Shown: positions 26,174 through 34,594 of the stretch, in pieces
Numbering within the stretch: position 1 is the stretch's first letter
How the letters are laid out: every line of letters starts with the position of its first letter
DNA from: Acidobacteriota bacterium
Lineage (GTDB): Bacteria; Acidobacteriota; Terriglobia; Terriglobales; Acidobacteriaceae
DNA: 64,000 bases
Assembly: GCA_013289795.1 (NCBI GenBank)
Contig: JABCZH010000013.1
Location: 1 to 64,000 of the forward strand
Direction of reading: 5' to 3'
The notes under the pieces: model-generated
What the model was told of the DNA's origin: nothing
Database searches by the model: none
What the model saw: only the letters and a program-made list of their open reading frames with translations
Position numbers and translations under genes: made by a program

Positions 26174-26509
26174 ATGAACGTTGCTCCAGTACCAGGCCAC
26201 ACCGTCCTTTCAACGCCCAACACACTTACCGGCGGAGGCACCGCAGCCGGCACCCAAGCCGCAAACAATGCGTCAGACCCGGTCAATACGCAAGGCATGT
26301 TTATGCAATTGCTGACCGCGCAACTGGAGAACCAGAGCCCTCTCGACCCCGTCGACCCCTCGCAGTTCACCTCGCAACTGGTGCAGTTCAACATGCTCGA
26401 CCAGTTGTCCCAAATCAATCAGACCTTACAGACCGCGTTGACGCCAACCGGGACGCCCCTTCCCAGTGCTGGCGGCAGTTCCAATCCATCCACCCAAGGA
26501 GTCTCCTAA
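26174..26509 (+). CDS. flgD: Flagellar hook-cap/scaffold protein FlgD, minimal form
   Basis: 111 residues, about half the usual 220-230. Only the conserved N-terminal region is present: FMQLLTAQLENQSPLDPVDPSQFTSQLVQF, recognisable by LLxxQLxNQDPxxPxDxxxFxxQLAQF. The C-terminal Tudor and fibronectin-like domains are absent, replaced by a short Ser/Pro/Thr tail. FlgD caps the growing hook. GAGGAG lies 8 bases before the ATG. The stop and the flgE start share TAATG, so this is a finished gene and not an interrupted one. Confidence 0.85.
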   Translation: MNVAPVPGHTVLSTPNTLTGGGTAAGTQAANNASDPVNTQGMFMQLLTAQLENQSPLDPVDPSQFTSQLVQFNMLDQLSQINQTLQTALTPTGTPLPSAGGSSNPSTQGVS

Positions 26510-27783
26510 TGCCGAATTTTTCAATACCGCTTTCTGGGCTGACCGCCGAATCGACCGCGCTGTCGACCATCGCCAACAATCTTGCCAACCAGAGCACCAC
26601 GGGATACAAGGACACGCGGGTGCTGTTCAGCGATTTGTTCTATCAGAATCTGGGTACCACCGGATCCGGAGATCTTGTCCAGCTGGGAGCCGGAACCCAA
26701 GTCGGGTCCTTGCCTGCCAACTTCACCCAGGGCAGCGTGAGTTCGACCGGAGTCCCCACCGATGTGGCCATTCAAGGCGACGGCTTCTTTGTGGTGCAAC
26801 AGGCCGGAGTCACCAGCTATACGCGTGCCGGCAACTTTGCCGTAGACCAGAACAACTTCCTGGTTACTTCCGCGGGGCAGGACGTACTCGGGTATCCAGC
26901 GGTGAACGGAGTGGTGAATACCGGCCAAGCCGTTGCACCGATCCAGCTGGGAGCCGGAACCATCAGCCCACCGGCATCGACTAGCGAAGTGCAGATTCAA
27001 ACCAATCTCGACGCGGGTGCGACCGTGGGTGGCAGTGATGGGACTTTCTCGACGCCCGTGACCATTTACGATTCGCTGGGTACCGGCCACACTCTGACTT
27101 TCAGCTTCACCAAGACCGCGGCGAACACCTGGAGTTATTCGCTTTCCATACCCTCGACTGACCTAAACCCCATCGGTGGGGTTCAGCAAAGCGGCATCCT
27201 GGCGACCGGCACCTTGACCTTTGATGGCAATGGCAACCTCATCGGCCCGGTCGATGCGAAAGGAAATCTCATCAACATTACCGGGATTAAGGCTACATCT
27301 TTCGCGGACGGGGCCAATGACCTGACCTTCAACTGGGATTTGCTGAATGGAACGACTCCAGTAATTTCCCAGGTGACCGCACCCAGCAGCACCTCTTCAA
27401 CGCAGCAGGATGGCGCCAGCAGTGGTACGCTGAGCAACTTCAGTATCGGCGCCGATGGCACCATTACCGGTTCATTCAGCAACGGGAAGACTGCGGCGTT
27501 GGGCCAGGTGGCGCTGGCCGGCTTTGCCAATGACGAAGGGTTGGAGCGGGTAGGCAACACCGACTATACCCAAACCTTGGCTTCAGGACAGGCGGTGCTG
27601 GGAGCGCCGGGCACTGGCGGAAGGGGCAGCCTCGCCGGGGGCTCATTGGAGCTTTCGAATGTGGATATCTCCACCGAGTTCGCCAACCTCATCGTGGCCC
27701 AACGTGCCTTCGAAGCCGATGCCAAGGCCGTCACCACCTTCGACCAAATCACACAAGACACCATCAATTTGAAACAGGCATAA
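26509..27783 (+). CDS. flgE: Flagellar hook protein FlgE
   Basis: 424 residues. The N-terminal rod/hook signature is LTAESTALSTIANNLANQSTTGYKD (ANNLANxxTxGYK hallmark), then GDGFFVVQ and YTRAGNF. The C-terminal helix has LSNVDISTEFANLIVAQRAFEADAKAV (hallmark VDxxxEFxxLIxAQRxFEA). The central variable domain is about 250 residues. FlgE polymerises into the hook outside the cell. A strong terminator follows the gene. Confidence 0.94.
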   Translation: MPNFSIPLSGLTAESTALSTIANNLANQSTTGYKDTRVLFSDLFYQNLGTTGSGDLVQLGAGTQVGSLPANFTQGSVSSTGVPTDVAIQGDGFFVVQQAGVTSYTRAGNFAVDQNNFLVTSAGQDVLGYPAVNGVVNTGQAVAPIQLGAGTISPPASTSEVQIQTNLDAGATVGGSDGTFSTPVTIYDSLGTGHTLTFSFTKTAANTWSYSLSIPSTDLNPIGGVQQSGILATGTLTFDGNGNLIGPVDAKGNLINITGIKATSFADGANDLTFNWDLLNGTTPVISQVTAPSSTSSTQQDGASSGTLSNFSIGADGTITGSFSNGKTAALGQVALAGFANDEGLERVGNTDYTQTLASGQAVLGAPGTGGRGSLAGGSLELSNVDISTEFANLIVAQRAFEADAKAVTTFDQITQDTINLKQA

Positions 27784-28093
27784 GCGATTTCGGGCGAATC
27801 CTGTCCTCAAACCGTTGAGGGCAGGATTTTTCTGTGGCCAGCTTAATGAAGACGTTCTAAGCTGCGCGCGACACAAATGGTGATCCGCCCTTCTACAAGC
27901 TCCGATCTCCGTGCCTGACAACAGCTTCGAAATCACCACCTTCGATCTCTGCGTGCGGTCAACCACGTGCACGATCGGTGGTGATCAGAGTTGGAACTGT
28001 CCATCGCTTGCTAACGCGCCCGCGTGCTTCGCTTGTGAGCAACGCAAGAATGGGAAAAAACAGGCGGCGAAAGTTCTGATCCGGGATTTCCTT
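27784..28093 (+). other. Gap after flgE holding a terminator
   Basis: Apart from the terminator at 27797-27831 and a weak AGCTTA/TAAGCT stem at 27840-27863, no signal is clear. The fliN frame stays open upstream to a GTG at 27911, but the extra residues are Cys-rich and do not resemble FliN. I found no consensus sigma-70, sigma-54 or sigma-28 promoter, although the terminator implies that the next operon needs one or depends on read-through. Confidence 0.4.
27797..27831 (+). terminator. Rho-independent terminator after flgE
   Basis: AATCCTG-T-CCTCAA pairs with TTGAGG-G-CAGGATT around the loop ACCG, a 13-pair stem with one T/G opposition, followed by a run of five T. It begins 13 bases after the flgE stop. 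The abundant hook protein therefore ends its own transcript here, while later genes may rely on partial read-through. Confidence 0.85.
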
Positions 28094-28375
28094 ATGGCAG
28101 GAACCGCGACTGGAGTGATGACTGAAGGTAATTCTGCGACGAGTTCCGAAACTTGGGCCCACGCACTCTTGCTGCTCTGCAAGTTGACGGTCGACCTGCC
28201 GCTTCATGGATTTACGGTAGCCGACATGTTGCGCTTGCAACTGGGTGCAGTGATCCCCACGCGTTTGCGCGTGGGAGCGGATGTCCCTCTGCGGGTGAAT
28301 GGCGTACTGCTTGCAAATGGGGAGTGTGAGGTTGCGGGCGAACACTTGGCTCTTCGTTTGACTGATCTGGTATGA
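28094..28375 (+). CDS. FliN-type switch protein (SpoA domain), short paralogue
   Basis: 93 residues if started at ATG 28094; ATG 28118 is also possible. Residues about 25-93 form one SpoA (FliN C-terminal) domain: LCKLTVDLPLHGFTVADMLRL, recognisable by xLPVxGxTVxxLLxLxxGxVI, then RVGADVPLRVNG and EVAGEHLALRLTDLV. A second FliN-type gene exists at 35560. This one sits directly before fliO, the usual place of fliN in fliMNOPQR operons. It could be a second C-ring subunit or an export-docking form. Confidence 0.75.
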   Translation: MAGTATGVMTEGNSATSSETWAHALLLLCKLTVDLPLHGFTVADMLRLQLGAVIPTRLRVGADVPLRVNGVLLANGECEVAGEHLALRLTDLV

Positions 28376-28397
28376 AGCCGGGCAACCCGGAGGCGAA

Positions 28398-28745
28398 ATG
28401 ATGAAAGCAGAAATGTCCAAAACGACGACACAGAAAAACCAGTTTTCCCGCAGCGGATTCTTCCAGCGCTTCAAGCAGTGGTTATCGTCTCGAGCACGCC
28501 CTTGGGGCGCGTGTCGGCAGCGGCAGTTGCGCTTGTGCGAGAACCTGCCACTCGGCGAGCGCCGTTTCCTGAGCCTGGTCGAGTGCGGACGACAGAAATT
28601 CCTGCTTGGGGGTTGCGTTAATTCTCTGGTGGTGCTGGCGGAACTCCCGAGCGAGGCGACCACTACCCCAACGAAAGATAGTGAAGACGTTCCCACCTAC
28701 AAATTTGCTGGCCGAGAACTGATCAAAGATGTGCTGTGCGGTTGA
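28398..28745 (+). CDS. fliO: FliO-like flagellar export component without a membrane segment
   Basis: 115 residues. The central part (about 45-85) matches the FliO cytoplasmic domain: RQLRLCENLPLGERRFLSLVE followed by KFLLGGCVNSLVVLAEL, as split here, with the hallmark LxLGxxRxLxLVxxGxxxxLLG. Typical FliO proteins have an N-terminal transmembrane helix; here the N-terminus is basic and aromatic (FFQRFKQWLSSRARPW) with no hydrophobic helix. GGAGG lies 5 bases before the ATG. The gene overlaps fliP by 17 bases, which supports the identification. Confidence 0.72.
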   Translation: MMKAEMSKTTTQKNQFSRSGFFQRFKQWLSSRARPWGACRQRQLRLCENLPLGERRFLSLVECGRQKFLLGGCVNSLVVLAELPSEATTTPTKDSEDVPTYKFAGRELIKDVLCG

Positions 28746-29526
28746 GGTTAAATCCGGTTTGCGAAAAATCAGAGTGAATAGGATCGCGTTGCGAGCGCTA
28801 CTGGCGGTGATGCTCATGCGGTTACCGGCGAACGCTTGGGCGCTGAACCTGCGGCCCCCCCACTCCGACGGAGGATTAACTCTCGGTGTAGGGAGTGCCA
28901 GCGGATCCGTGCCCTGGAACATCGTGGTGTTGCTCACCCTGCTCACGCTCTTGCCCGCACTGCTGCTGGCCATGACCCCATTCGCACGCCTGCTGGTGGT
29001 GTTTCACTTCTTGCGCCAGGCGTTGGGAACGCAGACCACGCCCAGCAACCAGACGCTGATCGGTCTGGCACTCATTCTCACGCTGTTTCTCATGCAGCCG
29101 GTGATGGCGACGATCGAGCACACCGCGGTCCAGCCGTTTGAGCAGGGCCGGGTGGACGTCATGGGTGCGATCGAACTGGGAGCGGGACCGCTTCGCCAGT
29201 TCATGCTGCACTCCGCCCGGCAAAAAGATCTGGCCCTGTTTCTGGAGTTGGCCCAACAACCACGTCCGGCGCGGCCCGAGGATGTGAGCATGCGGGTGGT
29301 GGTGCCCGCTTACATCTTGTCCGAGCTCAAAGCGGGATTTCAGATTGGCGCCGCGCTCTATCTTCCTTTTCTGGTGGTTGACATGGTGGTGGCAGCCATC
29401 ACCACCTCGGTGGGCATGCTGCAACTGCCGCCGGTGGTGATCTCGACCCCGCTCAAGATTCTTTTGTTCGTGATGGTCGACGGCTGGAACCTGCTGGTGG
29501 GTTCGCTGCTGAAAAGTTTTTCCTGA
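28729..29526 (+). CDS. fliP: Flagellar export gate protein FliP
   Basis: 265 residues with a signal-like N-terminal helix and four core membrane helices. Family hallmarks are LLTLLPALLLAMTPFARLLVVFHFLRQALG (recognisable by MTSFxRxxVVxxxLRxALG), the PYILSELK-like AYILSELKAGFQIGAALYLPF, and VDMVVAAITTSVGMLQLPP. FliP forms the pentameric core of the export gate. ATG 28729 lies inside fliO and lacks a clear ribosome site; GTG 28774 is an alternative start just before the signal helix. Confidence 0.92.
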   Translation: MCCAVEVKSGLRKIRVNRIALRALLAVMLMRLPANAWALNLRPPHSDGGLTLGVGSASGSVPWNIVVLLTLLTLLPALLLAMTPFARLLVVFHFLRQALGTQTTPSNQTLIGLALILTLFLMQPVMATIEHTAVQPFEQGRVDVMGAIELGAGPLRQFMLHSARQKDLALFLELAQQPRPARPEDVSMRVVVPAYILSELKAGFQIGAALYLPFLVVDMVVAAITTSVGMLQLPPVVISTPLKILLFVMVDGWNLLVGSLLKSFS

Positions 29527-29536
29527 GGAAAAAGCA

Positions 29537-29806
29537 ATGTCTCCACAACAAACCGTAGCTTTGGGCCGTCTCACTCTCGAAACTGCGCTCGGGATGGCCG
29601 CGCCTCTGCTGGTGATTGCCACCCTCGTCAGCCTGCTCATCAACATTGTGCAGGTACTGACCTCGTTGCAGGAGCCGACGCTGGCGACTGTCCCCCGCTT
29701 GGCCGCGGTGGCCACTGCCTTATTCCTGCTGCTCCCCTGGATGGTGCGCCGCCTCACCGTCTTCACCATCCTGCAGTTTTCCGATTTCCGGCCTTTCGTG
29801 CGTTAG
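29537..29806 (+). CDS. fliQ: Flagellar export gate protein FliQ
   Basis: 89 residues with two transmembrane helices, the invariable FliQ size. Hallmarks are LVISLLINIVQVLTSLQEPTL-like segments (here VSLLINIVQVLTSLQEPTLA without the leading residues) and the end FTILQFSDF. Four FliQ subunits surround FliP/FliR. GAGGAAAAAGCA precedes the ATG. fliR starts 7 bases after the stop behind AGGAGA. Confidence 0.92.
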   Translation: MSPQQTVALGRLTLETALGMAAPLLVIATLVSLLINIVQVLTSLQEPTLATVPRLAAVATALFLLLPWMVRRLTVFTILQFSDFRPFVR

Positions 29807-29813
29807 GAGAAAC

Positions 29814-30584
29814 ATGGGCGTTCTGCACCTCGATGTGGTAGTAATGGCGGCGTTGCTGGTGGGTCTGCGGGTGAGCGGGCTCATGCTCTCCGCACCCTTC
29901 CTGAGCAATCCGGGCATACCTCTTCCGCAGAAAGCCGCACTCACCCTGGCGCTGACCGCTTTGCTTTATTCAATCGGCAGGAATCCAGTTCTCGGACCGG
30001 GACATTCGAATTGGATCGAGATGGCGATCGCTGAAATCGGCCTGGGACTGCTGCTCGGTCTGGCGGCGCAGTTTGTAGTCGAGGGCGCGCAGCTGGCGGG
30101 ACAACTGGTGGGATTTCAGGCGGGGTATTCCCTGGTCACGCTGCTCGATCCGCAAAGCCAGGCGGACACGCCGGTGATGTCAACCTTTTTCGAACTGATC
30201 GCGCTGCTCTTCTTCCTGCAACTCGGAGTTGACCACTGGTTGTTGCGGGGTCTGGCGGCGAGCTTTACTTATCTCCCCGCAGGCGCAGCACTCGTCCGCT
30301 TAAAAACGGGCGCCAGTCTGCTGCAGGCGGCAGGCGGCATCTGGCTGCTGGGAATGCAACTGGCGGCGCCGGTGGTGGTGGCCACCATGGTGGTCGATGT
30401 CGGCCTCGCCTTCCTGGCCAAAGCGTCGCCGCAGATGCCAATACTGTTTATCGGGCTCTCCATTAAGACCATGGTGTCGCTGCTGGTCTTGGCCGGCGCG
30501 CTGCTGGTATGGCCGCAGATCTTCGGAAACCGCTTCGCGACCGTGGTCGGGTTCGGCGAACGCTTGTTGCATGGAGTGCAGTAG
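29814..30584 (+). CDS. fliR: Flagellar export gate protein FliR
   Basis: 256 residues with six or so membrane helices. Hallmarks include RVSGLMLSAPFLSNPGIP near residue 20, EIGLGLLLGLAAQFVVEGAQLAGQ, and LDPQSQADTPVMSTFFELIALLFFL, in the order expected for FliR. FliR completes the FliP5Q4R1 export gate. AGGAGAAAC precedes the ATG. flhB follows after 6 bases. Confidence 0.93.
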   Translation: MGVLHLDVVVMAALLVGLRVSGLMLSAPFLSNPGIPLPQKAALTLALTALLYSIGRNPVLGPGHSNWIEMAIAEIGLGLLLGLAAQFVVEGAQLAGQLVGFQAGYSLVTLLDPQSQADTPVMSTFFELIALLFFLQLGVDHWLLRGLAASFTYLPAGAALVRLKTGASLLQAAGGIWLLGMQLAAPVVVATMVVDVGLAFLAKASPQMPILFIGLSIKTMVSLLVLAGALLVWPQIFGNRFATVVGFGERLLHGVQ

Positions 30585-30590
30585 AAACAG

Positions 30591-31664
30591 ATGGCGAACC
30601 AGAACAAGACCGAGCAGGCATCACCGCGTAAGCGGCAGAAAGCGCGCGAGCGCGGCCAGGTCGCACATAGCCGCGACCTGATCTCCAGCCTGGCAGTGGG
30701 CGCCTGCGTAGTGCTGCTGGCGGCCAAAGCGGCCGGTCTGGTCGCGCAGTGGGGCGGTTTGTTGCACCAAACTTTGACGGCCGCCACTGCGGGCGATCTC
30801 GAGAACCAGGCTCCGCTGGTGGCGGCAATCGCGATTCGGGTCTGTGGTGCCGTGAGTTTGGTGGTGGGCGTGAGTTGGATGACGGCGGCGATGGGCGCGG
30901 TGGCGCAGGGTGGCGTTGTATTTGCGCCCGCCGCACTGCAGCCCCAAGCCTCGCGCCTAAGCCCGGCGTCGCGACTGCAACAACTCTTCTCTTTGCCTTC
31001 GGTCGGAAGGCTGGTGAAATCTCTGGTCCCCGGCGCCGCCATTGTTTACTTGACGGTCGCAATGCTGATACGTGAGTGGCCGAACCTGTTGCATCTGTCC
31101 TGGCTGAGCGCTCATGCGGTGGCGGCTTACGAGTCGCGGCACCTGTTCGAGGTGGCCTGGAAATCGGCATTGCTCTTGCTGGCCTGGTCGGCGGTGGACT
31201 ATGGCCTCGAACGGCACAAGCTGTCGACTGACCTGCGCATGAGCCGCCAGGATATGCGCGATGAATACAAAGAGACGGAAGGGCACCCCACAGTGAAGGC
31301 CCGCATTCGCCGTTTGCGGCGGCAGGTTCGGCGGCGGGGGATGCTCGATGAGGTCAAGCGGGCCTCGGTGGTCATCACCAACCCCAACGAGTTTGCGGTC
31401 GCTCTCGAGTATCGGCCTCTCCTGCCGGCTCCCCGGGTGGTGGCCAAGGGACGCAACCTGCTGGCGCACCAAATCAAGCAGGCGGCGCGCTGGCATGGCA
31501 TTCCGCTGGTCGAAAATCCGCCCCTGGCGCACGCGTTGTATCGGGCGGTGGAAGTCGGGCAATCCATTCCTCCCAAACTGTATGCCGTGGTGGCGGCCGT
31601 GCTCGCAGCCATCTACCGGGCGCAGACCCGCGCGGGTGAGAGCGCGGAAAGGGCGCGCGGCTAA
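30591..31664 (+). CDS. flhB: Flagellar export switch protein FlhB with atypical NPNE cleavage motif
   Basis: 357 residues. The N-terminus has the family opening KTEQASPRKRQKARERGQVAHSRDL (hallmark T-PrKxxkARexGqvakS). Four membrane helices follow, then the connector with MSRQDMRDEYKETEGHP and the cytoplasmic domain. The autocleavage site, normally NPTH, reads NPNE at residues 264-267 (bases 31380-31391), followed by FAVALEY as expected. Asn and Pro are kept; Thr and His are not. In the known proteins cleavage after Asn lets FlhB switch from hook to filament export. fliR is 6 bases upstream and flhA 3 bases downstream. Confidence 0.93.
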   Translation: MANQNKTEQASPRKRQKARERGQVAHSRDLISSLAVGACVVLLAAKAAGLVAQWGGLLHQTLTAATAGDLENQAPLVAAIAIRVCGAVSLVVGVSWMTAAMGAVAQGGVVFAPAALQPQASRLSPASRLQQLFSLPSVGRLVKSLVPGAAIVYLTVAMLIREWPNLLHLSWLSAHAVAAYESRHLFEVAWKSALLLLAWSAVDYGLERHKLSTDLRMSRQDMRDEYKETEGHPTVKARIRRLRRQVRRRGMLDEVKRASVVITNPNEFAVALEYRPLLPAPRVVAKGRNLLAHQIKQAARWHGIPLVENPPLAHALYRAVEVGQSIPPKLYAVVAAVLAAIYRAQTRAGESAERARG

Positions 31665-31667
31665 ACC

Positions 31668-33737
31668 ATGACCGCAGCAGCTCCCAATTCGCTATCGCCC
31701 ACCCGAAACCCGGTCGTGGAGTGGGCAGTTCCGGTGGCGGCCGTCGCCCTTGTTTTCGTGATGCTGGTGCCGGTGCCGTCGTTTGTCCTCGATCTCTTGC
31801 TGGCCTCGAGCTTCGCGATCTCAGTGCTGGTGTTGCTTTCCGCCATCCAGATCCTGCGTCCCGCGCAGTTTTCCGTATTTCCCAGCTTATTGCTCTTGTT
31901 GACGCTGTTCCGGCTCTCACTCAATCTGGCGTCCAGCCGCCGCATTCTGTTGCACGGCAATGAAGGTGCCGCCGCTGCGGGGAGGGTAATTGAGGCCTTC
32001 GGGCAATTTGTAGTCGGCGGCAACTACGTGGTCGGCTTCGTGCTGTTTCTGGCTCTAATCGCTATTCAATACATCGTGGTCAGCCACGGCGCGGTGCGCA
32101 CTGCGGAAGTAACCGCGCGCTTCACCCTGGATGCCTTGCCGGGCAAACAGATGGCCATCGACGCCGACCTCAATGCCGGGCTGATCGATGAAGTTGCGGC
32201 GCGCGCCCGCCGCGAGCAAGTTGCCCACGAAGCTGAATTCTACGGGGCCATGGACGGTGCCGCCCGCTTCAATCAGCGCGACGCGCTGGCCACGGTGCTG
32301 ATTACCGCGGTCAACATCATTGCCGGATTCCTGATCGGAGTCTTCCAGCTCGACATTCCGTTTCGCGAAGCGTTGAAGACTTACACCGTGCTCACGGTGG
32401 GCGACGGCCTGGTGACCATGATTCCCTCGCTGCTGGTTTCAATGGCGGGCGGCATCGTGGTGACTCGCGCTTCCTCGGGCACAACTCTTGCCAGCGATCT
32501 CGGCCGCCAGATGTTTTCCGGACGCCGCCCGCTGTTCATTGCCGCCGGTGTGATGGCTGCACTCGCAGCGGTTCCGGGACTGCCAAAATTCTCCTTCCTT
32601 CTCTTAGCGGCTCTGGTGGGCACGCTGGCCTGGCGCACCCCGCACAGCTTGCCCGACAAGCCGGGTGCCGATGGTGATGGCAGCAAAGAGGCGAAACCGG
32701 CGGGCGAGACCCTGGAAGATCTGCTCAAGCTTGATGAACTGAGCCTCGAAGTCGGATACGCGCTGGTGCCGCTGGTCGACCTCCAGCGTGGTGGCCAGAT
32801 GCTGGCGCGAGTGCGTGCTCTACGCGGCAACCTGGCGCAGCAATTGGGGTTCATCGTGCCGCCGGTGCATATCACCGACAATGCTCGCCTCAAGCCGCAC
32901 GAGTATGTGGTTTCGTTACGTGGAGTCGAGATTGCCCGCTGGGAATTGCACGAAGATTCGCTTCTGGCCATCAGTTCCGATGCTGTGCCGCCACCCCTGG
33001 CGGGCACTCCGACCCGCGAGCCCGCGTTTGGAGTGTCGGCACAGTGGATCGTCTCCGGGTTACAGAACGAGGCCTTGGCCAAAGGCTACGCGGTGGTGGA
33101 CCAGACTTCGGTGCTGGCTACGCATCTGGCCGAGATCATCAAGCAACACGCCGCCGACCTCTTGACTCGCCAGGAAGCCAAGCGCCTGCTCGACAGGGTG
33201 GCGGAGAGCCATCCCAAGCTGGTCGAGGAACTGGTGCCCAAGCTGCTGAGCCTGGGAGAAGTGCACAAGGTTCTGCAACAGCTTCTACGGGAGCAGGTTT
33301 CGATTCGCGATCTGGCCTCGATTCTCGAGACTTTGATCGACACTGCCGGGGTCAGTAAACACCCAGTGCTCTTGGTGGAAGCGGCGCGGCAGGCTTTGGG
33401 GCGGGCACTGGTGCGGCCGCTGCTCGAAGAAAACCAGCTGAAAGTAGTCACCCTCGACCACACTATCGAAGAAGAATTGAACCGTGCCTTCAGCGCTTCG
33501 CCGTCCGCTACTGCCACCGCGGGTTTGCAGCCCTCGCTGGTGCGGCGTGTGCTCGAGGGGTTGCGCCGCCTGGCAGGCGAGCAGGTGGCGGTGGCCAGTC
33601 CGGTATTGCTCTGTTCTACCCCGGCCCGTTTTCACCTGAAGCGTTTGCTTGAGCCCTTCTTGCCCAAGCTGGTGGTGTTGTCGCCGGGTGAGATTCCACC
33701 GGTGGTTTCGGTGCAGTCCCTGGGGGTAGTGCGATGA
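31668..33737 (+). CDS. flhA: Flagellar export apparatus protein FlhA
   Basis: 689 residues, standard length. The N-terminal half has eight membrane helices and the FHIPEP region: RLSLNLASSRRIL, then VVSHGAVRTAEVTARFTLDALPGKQMAIDADL (hallmark FxLDAxPGKQMAIDADLxxG), then the proton-related acidic loop. The C-terminal cytoplasmic domain (from about residue 345) docks chaperone-substrate complexes. FlhA forms a nonamer. The stop overlaps the fliA start by ATGA. flhF and flhG, often next, are absent here. Confidence 0.95.
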   Translation: MTAAAPNSLSPTRNPVVEWAVPVAAVALVFVMLVPVPSFVLDLLLASSFAISVLVLLSAIQILRPAQFSVFPSLLLLLTLFRLSLNLASSRRILLHGNEGAAAAGRVIEAFGQFVVGGNYVVGFVLFLALIAIQYIVVSHGAVRTAEVTARFTLDALPGKQMAIDADLNAGLIDEVAARARREQVAHEAEFYGAMDGAARFNQRDALATVLITAVNIIAGFLIGVFQLDIPFREALKTYTVLTVGDGLVTMIPSLLVSMAGGIVVTRASSGTTLASDLGRQMFSGRRPLFIAAGVMAALAAVPGLPKFSFLLLAALVGTLAWRTPHSLPDKPGADGDGSKEAKPAGETLEDLLKLDELSLEVGYALVPLVDLQRGGQMLARVRALRGNLAQQLGFIVPPVHITDNARLKPHEYVVSLRGVEIARWELHEDSLLAISSDAVPPPLAGTPTREPAFGVSAQWIVSGLQNEALAKGYAVVDQTSVLATHLAEIIKQHAADLLTRQEAKRLLDRVAESHPKLVEELVPKLLSLGEVHKVLQQLLREQVSIRDLASILETLIDTAGVSKHPVLLVEAARQALGRALVRPLLEENQLKVVTLDHTIEEELNRAFSASPSATATAGLQPSLVRRVLEGLRRLAGEQVAVASPVLLCSTPARFHLKRLLEPFLPKLVVLSPGEIPPVVSVQSLGVVR

Positions 33738-34579
33738 AGGCCTTGGGAACCAGTCCGGGGGGGAAGGAAGAGCCTATGCGGGAAGCCAACCGGCAAGCCA
33801 GCAAGCAAGCCTACGCTTCCTGGCAAAGTGAAGAGGAGCGGGAGCGCCTGCTGTTGGAACAGCTTCCGCAAGTGCGTTACATCGCGCGCCGCATCCATGA
33901 GCGCCTGCCTCGCCATGTTCCTTTCGAAGACTTAGTGCACGCCGGAGTGATCGGCCTGATTGACGCTCTGCACAAATTCGACCACAGCAAGCTGGTGCAA
34001 TTCGGCTCCTACGCCAAGTTCCGTATTCGCGGCGCCATCCTCGACAGCTTGCGGGAGATGGATTGGAGTCCGCGCGACTTACGGCGCAAGGCACGGCAAC
34101 TGGAGGAGACCCACCACCGCCTGTGCGCGGAACTAGGCCGCCATCCGAGCGAACAGGAACTGGCCGTGGGAATGGGTCTCGATCTATCGGGGCTGCAATC
34201 GTTGTTGGGAGAAATTGACGGCCTCGAAGTGGGCAGCCTGCGAGTGGTATCGCCGCGCGATGGTGGAGAAGAGGATCTTTGCGAATACCTGCCCAACGAT
34301 CCCGAGGATACACCCTTACTGGAATGCCTGCGGTCCGAAATGAAGGGACTGCTGACCCGCGCCGTCGAGGAGCTTCCCGAAAAAGAGCGTCAGGTGCTGG
34401 CCCTCTACTACTTCGAAGAACTCACCATGAAAGAAGTGGGAGTGGTGCTGGGGGTGGGAGAGTCCCGCGTTTCGCAGATCCACTCGGTGGCGGTAATCCG
34501 GTTGCGCGCCCGGATGGCGGAACTTACCCGCATGCGTGCACCGGCTGAGTATTCGGCAGGCGCAGCTGGGGGAGTGTGA
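33734..34579 (+). CDS. fliA: RNA polymerase sigma factor for flagellar operons (FliA/sigma-28)
   Basis: 281 residues. Region 2 contains LPRHVPFEDLVHAGVIGLIDAL and KFRIRGAILDSLREMDW (hallmarks DLxxxGxxGLxxAxxxFD and RIRGAxLDxLRxxDW). Region 3 has ARQLEETHHRLCAELGRHPSEQELA. Region 4 carries the helix-turn-helix FEELTMKEVGVVLGVGESRVSQIHSVAV. It should direct late genes such as flagellin and motAB, none of which lie here. No flgM anti-sigma gene was found in the window. It overlaps flhA by 4 bases and fliM begins 15 bases later. Confidence 0.93.
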   Translation: MKALGTSPGGKEEPMREANRQASKQAYASWQSEEERERLLLEQLPQVRYIARRIHERLPRHVPFEDLVHAGVIGLIDALHKFDHSKLVQFGSYAKFRIRGAILDSLREMDWSPRDLRRKARQLEETHHRLCAELGRHPSEQELAVGMGLDLSGLQSLLGEIDGLEVGSLRVVSPRDGGEEDLCEYLPNDPEDTPLLECLRSEMKGLLTRAVEELPEKERQVLALYYFEELTMKEVGVVLGVGESRVSQIHSVAVIRLRARMAELTRMRAPAEYSAGAAGGV

Positions 34580-34594
34580 GGCACTCGAGACACT

